The notes: generated by a model from the sequence alone, not told the origin. Numbered from the stretch's first letter, positions 44,717-57,884 are shown. The stretch is 64,000 nt of DNA from Labia minor (GCA_963082975.1 OY720345.1:56712528-56776527), one strand, 5' to 3'. Numbers and translations are program-made.

Positions 44717-46507
44717 AGAATATATATTATAATATATATAGTACCTGGAACACACCGAGCTATCGCAGGACCCTTTAAAAAATATTGATATACAATTCTT
44801 GATCTGATAATAATAAAAGAATAATAAATTGAAAAATATCAAGTATTAACAATTAAGTATAAAAAGTTTCCATTAATTTTAGTTAATTTAACTTATAAAA
44901 AGTGTTTTTCTTTTAATTTCAATATTGTTTCACTTTCAGTCATCTATTTTAACTTATTAATAGAAACTTGCACAACCATTAAATCTCATCAAACATCAAA
45001 TCTTAATTAATTTATAAATGTAGTAAAAAGTGAAAATTTATCCCTTACTTTAAAAGCTTTTTTTTAGTAATTTCTTTGTCACAGTAACCGTATTTTTCTA
45101 ACTGTCTCTATACTGATCCACCTCCATCCGATTCTTACCTTCTTCCAATTCCTTCTTTGTTTTGTTACTCGATGTTTACTGTTTTCATAGTAATTCTATG
45201 TTTATTTCCTAAAAATAAAGTTCTCTCTAATTTTTTCACCATTTATTCGTAACGCGTGTTCCACCCATCTTCTCAAAACTATGTTTAGGAATGCAAGATT
45301 AAGTACTCACTGCTATTTTCCTGAGATTTTATCTTTTTTCGCCGGTTAAATTCTACGAAAAAACCTATTTTCAAATTATAACTATCACTTTATACAATTG
45401 CTGGAATTTGTCTTTAAAGGAAAAGAGTAGGAATTATAATTTAAAATGTAAAATTACTTCACAATCAGAATTTTTTCAGTTTGGAAATTTGCAAAACAAA
45501 ATTTCTTTCATTAATTTTTATTATATAAAACTCCATTAAAAAATAAATACAAAAAATATCTTTCTCCAATTTCTTCAAAGATATATATTGAAAATCGATT
45601 ATATCTCTATATATTTAATATTTTGGCATATTTTAACAACACAGAAGATTGACTAGTTGCATATACTAACGGCGTAAGTATAATTTTAGTGCCTTTTTCA
45701 TTAATTAAAACATATATTTTAGAGAATACTTTTTTAAGTTGTTTTCTACTGATACATTAGAGGAGAGTTAGGACTAATGGCTACTTTTAGAATGATCAAG
45801 ATTTGAATTTTTAATTACTATTCATAGCTTTAATATAAATGTAAATTGTAACTAATGCATAGATTTTAATTCTAGTTATTTAATTTAATTAAGTTGATTA
45901 AATAACTAAAACATATTTTGTTTTAAATATTGAATATTCAAATTGTTAATTAAAATTAATAGAAATATAACTTATATATTTATAAAGGTTTTTTGTCTGC
46001 ACATTGATTATATGTACGTTTGATGACCTGAGGATCCAAAAATACCTTTAAAATTTTTCATGACTTTGTCTATCCGGGAAATTATATCACTAAAGCCGAT
46101 TATTATGAAAAGAGATCGCTGTGCCCCTAAATGCTTCTATTTGAAAATAGGCTAAACATTTTATCAATATGTAATCAAAAAATACAGAAATTAATTTTTA
46201 AAAATATATATAAAGCTCCGCGTTGTTGATCCGATGGAACCCGCTAATCTATCCTTGACAATGAATTTAAAAATATGAATTCTAGCAATTTTTACCCAAA
46301 ATATTATTAAAATATAAAAGGGGCAAGAATGAGTGAGAAAAGACAAATAAATAATTGGCAGACCTAGCATCATTTGAAATTAAAAAGACCTTAAAATTTG
46401 TATCGAAAATTTTTTCTTTCCAATTTCTGAGAAGAATAATTGTAATATTAGACTTTTTCAATATTTCATATACCCATTAAAATATGAATTTTAAGTTAAA
46501 GGGTTTT

Positions 46508-46862
46508 ACTATCTCGCCAGAGATAATATTGCGATCACGAAAATTTTTGATGTCGAGATTTTCATGTTTTTATACGTTTTGAAGGTCTCTGAATCATTTT
46601 CACTAAGGTTGAGAAAAATGTCTGTGTGTATGTAGACAAGATTACGAAAAAACGGTTTGAGCAAGAATAATGAAATTTAGTACATGGGTATTATTCAAAA
46701 TTTGTAGTTTTTTCCCAATTTTTTAGAAATGAAGCTCATCCAGAAGAGGGTGATTACCTATCACGTTTTGATTTCCTTTCCTCTTAAGTGACGGTAAAAA
46801 TAAAGATATATGTTTGATAGTTTTCCCCATGATTAAAAATTGTATAAAACTACTATATATAG
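46508..46862 (-). mobile_element. 'actatctcgc' repeat family, partial copy in opposite orientation
   Basis: Starts with actatctcgccagagata and proceeds through the same blocks as 31515-32037 in reverse order, ending near aactactatatatag. The far end of the family is missing. Confidence 0.7.
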
Positions 46863-47080
46863 ATAAGTGACTAAATATCTATATTATAGGTAATTGAGGT
46901 AACAGAATTAAATTATCTTCATCAATATATATATATATATATAATTTCCAATGTATTTATGTATGAAATGTCTGTAACATTATAAAGTTTTAAACAAATT
47001 TAGAATTTTACAATTTGCAATTTTTATAGAATTTAAAATCAAAAAATAATCAAATAATAATATATCAATCGACAATCTTT

Positions 47081-47463
47081 TTGAATTTTTTTCCAATTTA
47101 TTTAATTTTCATTAGAATATAATTTATAAATAAAAATATCAATATATAATTTCCGTCGTATGTAGGTGATACTGTAACATTATGAAGTTAATTACTAATT
47201 GTCAAAATTATTAATTACTAAGTTACTAACTTAGTTTTTTTAAAATTTTGTTTTGTTATTAAATATTGAAAAAAAAATTAAAAATAATATTACGACGATT
47301 TGAATAAAGTTATTAATTTTATATTTAAACATTTTGTTGTTTTGTAAGTATTTGAAAAAATTTCCTATAAATTATTATTATTAATCAATGCGGTTAGAAG
47401 CCGCCTGTCCCTCTAAGAAGAGTTTTATGCCGCAGGCAGCATATAATCCCGGGAATGCCTAAT
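47081..47463. mobile_element. Helitron-like repeat, copy without hAT insertion
   Basis: Matches the DNA flanking the hAT at 37326-38513 and retains the undisrupted target gaattttttt-ccaat (47083-47097). It ends with cccgggaatgcctaa-t, a decayed version of the hairpin plus CTRR-T end at 38789-38804. About 60 bp near 47340-47400 is extra relative to the other copy. Confidence 0.6.
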
Positions 47464-47681
47464 TTAATAATTGAAAAGGTGAGTAAATATTAATCAATGG
47501 ATACTTATTAATGGATATTTATTAATTAGTATGTATTTTGTTGTGAATTTATTTGTATTGCTTGAATGAGTGAATCTTTTTTCATCCATGTTAGTATTAT
47601 ATTATTATTATTATTTTCTTATTTTGTTAACTCCTTGTAAGTGATTTGGGGAGTGTGGTTGTTGTGGGCTGATGCGGTTAC

Positions 47682-47862
47682 CTTGGTTTCCTAATTTTCA
47701 GTCTGTCATTGGTGGTGAGCGGTTGCTTGCCCTTAAACCAGGCGAGGGTGAGTGGCGTCCGAGCGCCGCTTGAACCTCTGGCTATTCGGCACATCAGCTT
47801 GAGCGTCTCGCTTGGATGAACCGTTGCGTTACGTACTCCGGCGAGCCGTACTTCCGGCGCTG
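47682..47862 (-). CDS. vn: Vein-like ligand exon: first half of the Ig domain
   Basis: Acceptor tttgcag and donor gtaacc bound 181 nt, with two bases, 59 codons, then two bases. It encodes APEVRLAGVRNATVHPSETL, KLMCRIARGSSGARTPLTLA and WFKGKQPLTTNDRLKIRKP. The Cys of LMC (residue 48) and Trp of LAWF (residue 65) are the first disulphide Cys and the core Trp of an Ig fold. NAT is a potential N-glycosylation site. The acceptor is a tandem cagcag, so a start at 47862 or 47859 would add or drop one Ala codon. Window residues 24-84. Confidence 0.95.
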
Positions 47863-48271
47863 CTGCAAACATAAATACACACACACGCGCAGAACATTTA
47901 GTAACTCGTCCATTAAAGAATCCTTGAGTCTTCAAGTATTCTCCATTTTTTTTTTAAATGGATCACCTTTTTTTTATTTTATTAACTTTATTGTTTTTTT
48001 TTCTCGAACAAGATTGCGATAGAACGAATTCTTTATAATCCCATTATTAAGAAACTACATAATAATAATCATCCTACTTTAAATATTTGCTTGAATTTTG
48101 ATTTTATATAAATTGACTCTCACGAATAATTTTATCATTTATTTATAATTTATAATAAAAAAAAACAAAAAAAAAAATAAATAAATAAATAAAATTGAAA
48201 AGAAAAGAAAAGAATAATAAAAAAATAAATAAAAAGAAACTAAAAAATAAAAAAAAAAATTGAACACTTAC
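47863..48271 (-). other. vn: Vein-like gene intron (409 bp)
   Basis: Phase 1 intron with donor gtaagt and acceptor tttgcag; AT-rich with poly(A)-like runs (48150-48260) on the plus strand. Confidence 0.88.
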
Positions 48272-48341
48272 TCGCTAGGTTTTCAATGATCTGGGGGGAA
48301 GGTGCACGAAGAACAACACTAGCGCTACAGGTGGCATCAAA
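48272..48341 (-). CDS. vn: Vein-like ligand exon: linker N-terminal to the Ig domain
   Basis: Acceptor ttttgttgcag and donor gtaagt bound 70 nt. It starts in phase 0 and contributes 23 codons plus one base (FDATCSASVVLRAPSPQIIE, NLA). The phase fits the next exon exactly. It has one Cys and a Pro-rich link before the Ig domain. The upstream exon must end in phase 0; none is recognised between here and 64000, so the N-terminus with the signal peptide is outside the window or too diverged to see. Confidence 0.85.
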
Positions 48342-48344
48342 CTG

Positions 48345-50630
48345 CAACAAAATAGTGCAGAAAAGACAAGTAATTCACTTGAACTTTTTAGATGCCGAAA
48401 TAGTAAATAAAATTTATGGTAATAAAAATAATTAGAATAATATTTTAAATCATTAAATGGCTGGATTTTAAATCACTTAAAAATAATTTGGTACTATTAA
48501 ACAATTATTTAGAACCTTTTTTTTTTAAAAAAAAAATGACCCTAATATTAAGTCTGGAATTCAGCCAAAGAAGTTGATTAAAAAATTTATAGTGTTTAAA
48601 ATATGATTCTAAAGCTAAAAAAATATTATTACTAATTTATTAGTTAATTACTTAAAGTAGAATGATTAGCTTCTTACATTAGCTCTTAGTTGTCTTAAAC
48701 AATGGGAATGAATAAAAAGCATTGTAGCCATCATCACGTATTTTTTTTTTAAATTTATTTTGAAAAGTTGTTTATTTAGAAATTAACAATGAAATTTGGA
48801 AATAATTTAAATAGTTTTATTCAATTTATTATAATAAAGAATAAAAACTTTAAAAAAAAATAAAAAAATAAAAATTTTTTATTTTGAATATTACTAGTTT
48901 ATTTAAATCAATTTATATATAAATTTTTGATAATATTTAAGGATGTAATTTCTATTAAATAGTGTATTTGATGTTTCTAATAACGCGAATATATATGTAA
49001 GTTAAAAAATATTTAATGAATTTTAGAAATATTTTTTAATTCAAAATTAATTTAAAATAAATAATGTATAAATAAAAACAATATATTTATATATATAAAT
49101 AAATTTTTCACTGATGTCAATCTAAACTCGAATTTTTCATTAATTTTTTTTTAAAGATTTTTTCAAATCTCACTTTCAAATAAATAATTTTTTTCAACGT
49201 TAAATCTCCTGAATAACATTTTCTATTTTAAAACAAAAATTTTTTTGAAGATGCATAGAGATCATGAATTTCTAGTTATTGATTTTAGGTCTCCTCAATG
49301 AAACATTTTATTTTAATTCCCTAAACCTTTACTGTCATATATTTAGCAAATTACTATTTGATACTATATAGATATAGATATATAGCGAGAATAAATATAA
49401 ACAAATAAATTATTTTATTATATTTTTCTTTTTAATTCTTTGTTAACTTCAAACAACTTTCAAATGAATTTTTATAGTGTAAGTCGATAGTCGGCCCATA
49501 TAAATTAAATATTCTTATATAAAAAGATAAATAAAATAGATTAAACAAATGTTTTTTATTGCGGATTAAATAAGGAAAATTTATATTAAAAAATAAAATA
49601 AAAAATATAATAAATAATGGAGTTTCAAAATTAAACTCGGTGCACCTTCCCCCTTTTGTCAATCTTGTACAAAAAAAAACTTATAAAATAAAATTATTAA
49701 TTAAATTTAATCATAAAATAGGTATATATATATATTAAATATAGAACTTAATAAAACTTTTAGAATTCTACAAGAATATGAATAGATTACATTGAGTTTT
49801 TTTTTAAAAAAAATTTTGTCGTGATTATTTTTCTTCTCAAATTTCACTAATAAAGAATTAAACCAGCCATTGTTAAACTAATTATTCAGAATAACTCGGT
49901 TAAAAAATCAAACCCTTGAAATAACAAATAAACTTATTTTAAATAGATATTTTTAATGTTTATCTGCATGGCTGCCTTTCTAGTTTATGCACCATTATTC
50001 ACTAAGGTCAAGCAATCTATTTTTATAATAATATATCATAATATATTCGGTATGCAAATAATATAATTATAGGCCTGGCACGTTGCTTTATTTTTCTTTC
50101 TTTTATCATTATGAAATGTTGATATGATAATATTTAATTATAATTAATAAAAAAATATTTTATAAAATTATTAATTTTATTTAATAATATAAAAAAAATT
50201 ATATAATACTCTTATTTTGATGTATAATATATAATATATAATAATCGGAATGGATCAGTCAGGGCACTGGGATATGGTTTTCAGGAAAAGGACCTTTGGC
50301 ACGGTATGTTTATAAATGATAATTAAATAATTTTAAAAAACAATTAAAGTCGGCTCCATAATTTGTCTATTTATTTTATGTGGCGGCATGAGCCACCGGT
50401 GGTACATGCCCGCGGGGACGTGTTATATATTCTGTTTAACTTTTAATGAGAGAGTTTATGTCACGTTGTAGATTTTTGATTTATTTTATTTAATATAATA
50501 TTATAACTCTATGTAATAGTTATTAAAAAAATAATAGCAAAATTGAGTTATTTTTCATATAATAAATAAATAAAATGTAATTGTCTATAAATTTTATTGA
50601 AAAATTAAAACTTGGTTAACTTTAGAAATG
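48345..50630. other. AT-rich intronic or upstream sequence, no exon recognised
   Basis: Mostly low-complexity AT-rich DNA. A less AT-rich stretch at 50240-50430 (including cactgggatatggttttcagg and gaccaccggtgg-like sequence) is unassigned. Confidence 0.5.
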
Positions 50631-50634
50631 GAAA

Positions 50635-50674
50635 CTATTTGTTAAATTATCTAAGGAGATAATTTAACAAATAG
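50635..50674. repeat. Perfect 18-bp stem, 4-nt loop hairpin
   Basis: ctatttgttaaattatct, then aagg, then the exact reverse complement. It is too short a stem for a typical microRNA precursor, and pairing does not continue outside it. Confidence 0.8.
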
Positions 50675-50843
50675 ATTGTTATCAATAGATTGATTATTTA
50701 TTTTATTTCTTTATTATTATATATTTATATATAAACAAAAACAAAGAAGATTATATAGGAAATCATTTCTTAAAATTGTCCAATTTGTCATTTGAGACTA
50801 CCATTGTAATGAATTGTAAGTAGGATTGTTCTCCCTAAAGAAG

Positions 50844-50900
50844 AGTTGCTACGGTTTTGAAGAGAAAATTCGACTTCCGTTTCCTCCGGTAGCAACTTTT
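50844..50900. repeat. Imperfect inverted repeat agttgctacgg/ccggtagcaact
   Basis: Two arms of 9-11 bp flank about 30 bp containing gaagagaaaattcgacttcc. It could be the core of a very small MITE. Confidence 0.45.
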
Positions 50901-51489
50901 TATCATTATTAAAAATTTATTAAACAATTTAAGAATCTTTTAATTTTTAAAATTAATTCTCTTTATTTTATACATTTATATATATATACTGTCATGTATA
51001 TAAATAAAGAAAATGCTAAATAAATATTAAATAATAATAATAATAATTGAAAGAAAGAATGAAATTAGAAGTAAGAACGATTATAATCTTTATTTAGTTA
51101 GTCATTAATTCATATTATATTATAGAATAATGAAGGAAACAAAGTTGAAAGCAAAGTTAACGAGAAAAGTTTAAATCTCTTCTCAGATATAATCTATTGT
51201 TTTGAAATCAAGTAAAATTAATGAAGATATTTACATAATTTTATAAACTTGATTTTACAAGACACTATTGAAAATAAATTTATTTTAAAGCATCTTAGAG
51301 AAGGAATAAAAAAGAGATTTTAATTTCCATTTAATTTATTACCATTTCTTATATACTTCGGATAAGATGTGAAAGATGGAATTTTGGAAATTTTTATGAA
51401 AATTTTAAGTAAAGAAAGAGAGAAAATGGAATTAGATCTCAAATACTATATTTATTACTAAAAAATGGAAAGAAGGTGTGAATGGTTAA

Positions 51490-51772
51490 CGCCATAGGTT
51501 CCCAATCTTTTCTGGTTTGCGGCTCCCTAAATAATCGGAATTTTTCCGACGCTCCCTTAATCCATTATATTTTTATATACATTTTTTACTTTCTTAAAAA
51601 ATTGGAAAACTTTCCTTTTTTAAAAGCGATTACCCATTTAACAACGAAAAATTAATAAGCTTACAAGATTGTTGGCGCAAAATTTCAAGTATTAGAAAAT
51701 TTAATTGAATAATGACAGCATCGGGGCTTCCCGGTGTGCCGCGGCTCACAATTTGGGACTCACTGGAATAAC
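51490..51772. mobile_element. hAT MITE relic
   Basis: Left ataggttcccaatctttt and right caatttgggactcactg follow the common hAT terminal pattern (cagtggttcccaatct and its reverse). The subterminal gtgccgcggctca is typical too. The 8-bp duplication is not preserved, so the element is old. Confidence 0.6.
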
Positions 51773-51940
51773 ATTTCGGGACAGTCTACATAAATATATA
51801 TATATATTATATATTATATATTTATAATAAATAATACTCATTTTACAGAAGAAGAAACCTCATCACCTTACTATTATTTTAGTATAAAATAAAATACAGA
51901 ATATATAGTATATATAATATATATAGTATATATTTATAAA

Positions 51941-52153
51941 TACGCCCCGAAGAAGGGCAACACGGGGACCTGGGTTCAAGTCCCAGGAAAGAGAATTTCT
52001 TTCTAGTTGAGGTCTTTGGAATGAGGAATACCTTATCAAATAAAAATAGCGGCCACCAATCAATTAAATCAAGATAAAGGTTGGGAGAATCCATTGTACT
52101 GATCATAAGACATCTCTACTTCGCATAGGTAGTCGGCTTGATAAGCTTTTTTC
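51941..52153 (+). mobile_element. tRNA-derived SINE, copy 1
   Basis: A B box-like ggttcaagtcc (51973-51983) inside cctgggttcaagtcccagg is followed by a body containing agagaatttctttctag, agcggccaccaatcaa and tactgatcataaga. The body matches the minus-strand copy at 56420-56697. The tRNA-like 5' half is truncated or decayed. Confidence 0.6.
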
Positions 52154-52159
52154 AAAAAA

Positions 52160-54490
52160 AACCATTAAAAAATTGACTAAATAAAAAATGACATAAAATC
52201 TCTTTTGAAATTTTATTCAAATCCAGTAATGTAACTCAATTTGCTGATTCGCTTATAATATATTAATTAATAACAAATAATATAATTAATTTACATTCAT
52301 TTATGTATAGTATGAAAGGAAAACAAATTTATATTTTTAACAAATGGAAAAATTATGTTATCTGTTAGGTTGTAAAATTGGTATATGTTTTTTTTTTAAA
52401 CTTGTCAATAATTAAATGTTCGACTAATTAAAATCAACATACACCAAAACAAGTTGATTTTATATATGTATATACTTGTTTTGCTATAATTGATTTGGCC
52501 ATATTATTTTCTTTTAATTATTATTAATTAAAATTATGCCCTTTTATGATAATTATTTATTAAACAATATTTGGATTTATATTTGAATTGCAAAAGCGAC
52601 GTTCATTTTTTTTAACAAAATTATAGAATTGGTTCTAATGTAAACATATAATTTGATTATTGGTATTAGTATTTAAATTTACTTTTCAATCAGGATTTAA
52701 ATCTAAAATTCTATAAATTATTTATTCATTTCAAAATGTATTTATTATAGCTCGATATTATTACAACAATTTTATCATACATTGAATAAAAGATATTATT
52801 GATCTTTTCATTTGATAAAATGCCATTCATAAATATCAGTTGGTTTCATCTCTGGCTTGTGTTTATTATTATAATTATTATTATTAAGAGGCAGTTCTGG
52901 TTAAAATTGATATTATAACGATTTTGTTAATAATCATAATTAATGACAGTTTAAATTTGTGACTTTTAGTCTTTATCATTTATCTTCCATTTCTTTCATT
53001 TAATTTAAATTAAATAAATTAATATTTGTATGAATATAATTTATTAAATTAATGTATCATATATTGTATTTTAAATTTCTCATGTGAAAATTCGTGTAAA
53101 AATTATTTTATTAGTATTTTTATTTTAACATATCAATATTTCTATATTTTAAATTGTTTTATTTTTCATTTTAATTGATAGAAAAATGAGAGACTGAAAA
53201 TTCAAACAAAAAAAAAAATAATCTTATTTATATGTATATAAAATTAAATCAACTTATTTAAAAAAAATATTTAAATACAATATTTACTTATATATTTTCA
53301 AAACAAATACTATTTTCTAAGTTGATATAATTAATTCGTTAGTCATTAACTATAATTTTCCTAGCTATACTTATTATATGACCTAAAACATCTGGGAATG
53401 CTAGGAAGCATTTTTTATTCATATTTATCACAAAATTGTATAAATAATTCCAATTTATATGATCTTAATATATTGTGAGAATTAGATAAATAATGTAGAG
53501 AGCAAAAAATATTTAAAAATAGATATTTATTTAAATGAAATAAAATTATTTAATTTACAGAATGAAAATGTAATTTTAATCAAAATAAGAAACAATATTT
53601 TTGATTAAAATGTTTTCCAGATTTATAATTACAATATATAAATATAAATTTTAATATTCTTACAAATATTCTTACAATTTTAAATTTATTCATTCATAAT
53701 TTATTCATTCATAATATAAAATATCTTTAATTAATCGCTTACTTGATAAATTTTGTTTATTTTTATTTATTTGAATTCTTATTAAAATTTCTTTAACAAT
53801 TAGATTTATAATTAATATAATTAATAATTTTAATTCTAAGAAAAGTTTATAATTTTTTTATTGTTTTTTTATTTTATCATAATTATAATTCATTTTCTAA
53901 TTATACAATACAATGAGTGATCTTTAAAAAAAAAACAATTCGTTTAAATTTTTATTTAAAACATTTGAGGCTAATCATCATCAAACTAACTGAAGATATT
54001 TTTAAAACGGAAACCACTTGTTATGCAAGAGAAATCTTACTTCAAATTTCGGTCACGTCACCGATTTTAGTTGTCTTTTCTAAAAAAAAAAATATAAAGA
54101 AGCAAAATATTCTTATTTTATATATTTTTTGAAAATAATTATTGACCTTGTTAATATATATTAAATAGATTGAAGCTTTATGCATTGATCTTAATAATTA
54201 ATTTTGCTTTAATCCGTTGAATGTTTGTTAAGCCGGTTGCATACATTCAAGGGATTATCAATCTAATAATCTTTAGTATAGATTTGAACTCAACACTTTA
54301 CATACACACAGACAAATGCAAATATAAACAACAAACAAAATCTTCCATCAATTTATTTGGGATTTGTCATTTTTACATTCTATTATTTTTTTAAACAAAT
54401 TTCAAATAATTAATTTAATAAATTATGTATAATATTTTGGGTTAATTAACATCGTTAAGTTATTATTTGGTTATTTCTAAATAAATCGTT
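52160..54490. other. AT-rich spacer, nothing recognised
   Basis: Homopolymer-rich AT sequence without coding or repeat-end signals that I can support. Confidence 0.5.
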
Positions 54491-54507
54491 TTAATTGTAT
54501 ATATAAA

Positions 54508-54746
54508 CAGTGGCGTAATGTGATCAATTATGTTGGGGGGGGGTCCAGAGGTCTCCCCCGTAAAAAAATTTTGACAAAATAAATTATTTATTTATTCATA
54601 ACACGTTTGGACTATACTTATACGTAATTTAAAAATGTTTTTTTTACTTTTGGGTTCTCAGTTACAAAACTAATCACTTTTATCTTTTCACAATGTTTGG
54701 GAGGGGGCACGTGCCCCCTCGTGCCCCTCCCGGCCCGTCGCCACTG
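54508..54746. mobile_element. hAT MITE with perfect 8-bp duplication
   Basis: Ends cagtggcgtaatg and, reversed, cagtggcgacggg are flanked by tatataaa on both sides (54500-54507, 54747-54754). It is 239 bp, GC-rich at both ends and AT-rich inside, with no coding sequence. Confidence 0.9.
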
Positions 54747-54759
54747 TATATAAATATAT

Positions 54760-56415
54760 ATATATAATATTAGTTTATGTTTATTCTAATATAAAATATT
54801 TGTTTTCTATTGGAAAGAATATAAATAAACCTTTATTAATTAATTTAACTATTTATTTTATTAATTTTAGAATGATTAGATGTTTAATTTATTCATTGGT
54901 GTTTGGAATATAGTAAGTAGAAACTAACTAAAATAAAATTTAGTTAGAAATTGTGTATTATAATTATGTGAATTATTATCAAACAAATTTACTATCCTAA
55001 AATTTAAAAATACTAAATAATGAAACAAAAAATGTTTTCTATTATTAATCAAAAAAAGTATTTTATTAAGATGAAATACAATCAATAATTTTATATGACT
55101 TTGAATCATGGGATTTAAAGATAAATAATAGATAATAAATATTTTTTAAAGGGTCGAGCGATTTCTCGGTGTTCCAGGTACTGTAATTATTATATTCTAT
55201 ATAGTATATTCACATTTTCATCTTTATTTATTTGTTTATTATTGGATTTAAATTAATCTTTGATTCTAATTAAATCGATTCGTTCAACTTTAATTATGAG
55301 GCCACCAAACTTACAATAGTGCAATTATTTGAACCAAAAAAAAACATATCGGTAAACATTTAACTGTGATCGTAAAACGTAAAGAAAATATCATCTTTTT
55401 GATTAATAAATACTAAAATAAACGTAGATGTTCATTTAAAAAAATCAAGATAGATGAAGTATAAAGACAAACATATAAAATGTGAAATGTATGTATTAAA
55501 GAAGCCTAATGGTCTATTTGTCGCGGTGCAGAAAATTTATGACATCCTAAAAAGAAGATGTCAGAATATATTTGTATACCAAAGAAGACATCTGAAGAAA
55601 GAATTATTCATTGGAATATTTCAAGTTATTCTCTTTATTTTGAAGCAATCATAAAAAAAAGAAACTTTCAAAGGAATTATTATCAATAAATCATTGTAAT
55701 AATTAGAGAAAGTCAAAACAATTTAAAAAATAATATTAATAATTCAAGGGAAATTCTATTTGTGAATAGATTTCATTTTTAGGCATATTTAATAAATTGG
55801 TCAATAAAGTATTATTAATATAAAATTTATTAATTAATTAATGGAATGATATAAAGTTATGTATGTTTATGATCTATGAATGTATGTCAGTAGTTTTGGT
55901 ACTATAAAGATTCAAGAAGTTTATAAGAAAAACAAATGAAGATTGAAGATATTTAAGAATAAGTAAAATCTTTCTTATATAGGTTAAACCATACAATATT
56001 AAAATTTTCACAATTTATATATATAATATTAATTATAATATTATTTCATATAATATTTATTAAAATACCAGAATTTTTTTTTTATGTCATATTTTTCATA
56101 GCTAATTATTTTCTAGTGATTAAGATGATTGGTTTTATTTTCCCAGGTAATTCAATTTTTTCAAATATTAAATCATTAATGAAATATAATTAATTAATTT
56201 TAATTTTAAATGGAAGAAAATAAAATTAACTTATAGAGAGTATTTTAGCATAAAAATTGCAAAGTTAAAGTTGATAGGCTAGGCTTAGAATCTTCATGCC
56301 TTTCGGATCAAATGTCGCCAAGCCATAATTTTTATTTTATTTTATTTAATTAAAATAAAATTTTTCTTTGTTCGCCTAAGTAGGAATTGATTTAATTGTT
56401 TTTTATATATTACAC
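54760..56415. other. AT-rich spacer, nothing recognised
   Basis: A 66-codon open frame at 55454-55654 has no recognisable motif or splice context and is probably fortuitous. Confidence 0.5.
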
Positions 56416-56419
56416 ATAA

Positions 56420-56697
56420 AAAAAACCTTTTGTAGGTCTTACATAAGGACAACATCATCAAGTCGATTTTATTAAATAAGTGTCCTATGATCAGTAGAAC
56501 GGGTTCTATCAACCATTACCTTGAATTTCTTGATCGGTGGCGTTACTTTTTATCAACTTGCTTCCCAATTTTGATCCCGGAGGCTGGGTTCACTCCGTCC
56601 CATAGATCCCAGCTAGAAAAATTCTCTTGCTAGGCCTGAGACCAAAAGAATGTGAGGCAGCTTCGCTACCTCCAACCCTGCGGCGCCTCTCTTTATA
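56420..56697 (-). mobile_element. SINE, copy 2 (minus strand)
   Basis: Read on the minus strand, ggtctcaggcctagcaagag, agagaatttttctagctggg, aacgccaccgatcaag and ctactgatcataggacac follow the same order as copy 1. A further 5' part (agggttggaggtagcgaagc) is kept here. Together with 32300-32405 this defines a family with three members in the window. Confidence 0.6.
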
Positions 56698-57224
56698 TTA
56701 CACATTTTATGTTCAAATGTTCAACAATCTTAGCCTGTTGAAATATTATATATTATTAATAAATATTTAACAATTAATAAAAATTAATCATTCTAATTAG
56801 TAATTGAATAAGAAAAATTGAATAAATAAATAAATGTAATCATTTAGAAATAAACAGAATTAAAAAGTAGTGTGTATATTAGTCTTATAATTTATGCGTT
56901 TGTTTATAAAAAGTTGGTTAAATTATGATATCTATATTAGATGACTATGTCAAAATTCTCCTTTGAACATTGATTCATTCAAAATAACATCATTTATTAA
57001 AATGTTTTGGTTAATTATAAGAACAGAGGTGAATTCATTTTTTTAAATCGAATATTGAATATTGTTTCTTATCACAACGGATATTAATTGAAAATTAAAT
57101 TAAAAGGAGAATAAATGGACAAGTTTCTGCTCTTTCAAAAGATATAAGCAAAAAAAAAGAAAAATAAACAAACAAATAAATAAATAATATTCTGATTTTT
57201 TTTTAAAATCATTTTGAAAACAGT

Positions 57225-57405
57225 TGTTCCCGAAGGGCATCGACCCGATTACAAAAACATGCTATCTCCTTCACTGCTGGATCCATGTTTCTCTCCAAGA
57301 GCTCTCTACAAATCTATTCGGGGTAGAGAGGAGATGCAAGTAAATAGTGAGGGGCGAGCCTCAGGCTAACCGATGGATGGATGCAGTGTAACTTCCAAGA
57401 AGTCA
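57225..57405. other. GC-richer block, probably repeat-derived, unassigned
   Basis: Composition contrasts with the flanks (cgaagggcatcgacccgatt; ctgctggatccatgtttctc). No frame stays open and no terminal repeats are seen. The ctaaccgatggatggatgca part resembles the R1 fragment at 43480-43500 (taaccgatggatggatacag), so part of it may be R1-derived. Confidence 0.3.
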
Positions 57406-57409
57406 TAAA

Positions 57410-57884
57410 AAGAAAATTTTATAAACTAGCGAATCTATCAATTTAAACAAGCTTTTCTATAGAATTTATTTATTTATTTATTTTTGATTTATTTATTTAT
57501 TTTTGATTTTAAGTTAAATAATGATTTGCATTGATTATTATTAAAATTACTAAAAAATAATTAAAAAAATTAAAATATAAGAAATAAAAAAAAAAAAAAT
57601 AATGAATGATTAAACTATTTTTTTTATTGATTTTGTTTTTTATTTACCTACTATATATATATATATATAAATTAAACATATAATCAATCTAAAATAAATT
57701 AATTAATTAAATTAATAAGTAGAAAAAACAAATATTTTATATTTTAATAAACATATCAAAAACACATTATACACAATAAATTTTTTTTTTTTTACTTTAA
57801 AACAAATTTCAAATAATTACTTTATTAATTTATTTATATTTATTATTATTATTTATTTATTTATTTACCACAATCATTGTTAAG

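Larger units (their letters stand above)
42347..47681 (-). other. vn: Vein-like gene intron (5.3 kb) within the Ig domain
   Basis: Phase 2 intron, donor gtaacc and acceptor gtcag. It carries an R1-like LINE inside a repeat (42631-44716), another copy of that repeat (46508-46862) and a Helitron-like repeat (47081-47463). The stretch 44730-46500 is AT-rich with no exon that I can support. Confidence 0.85.
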
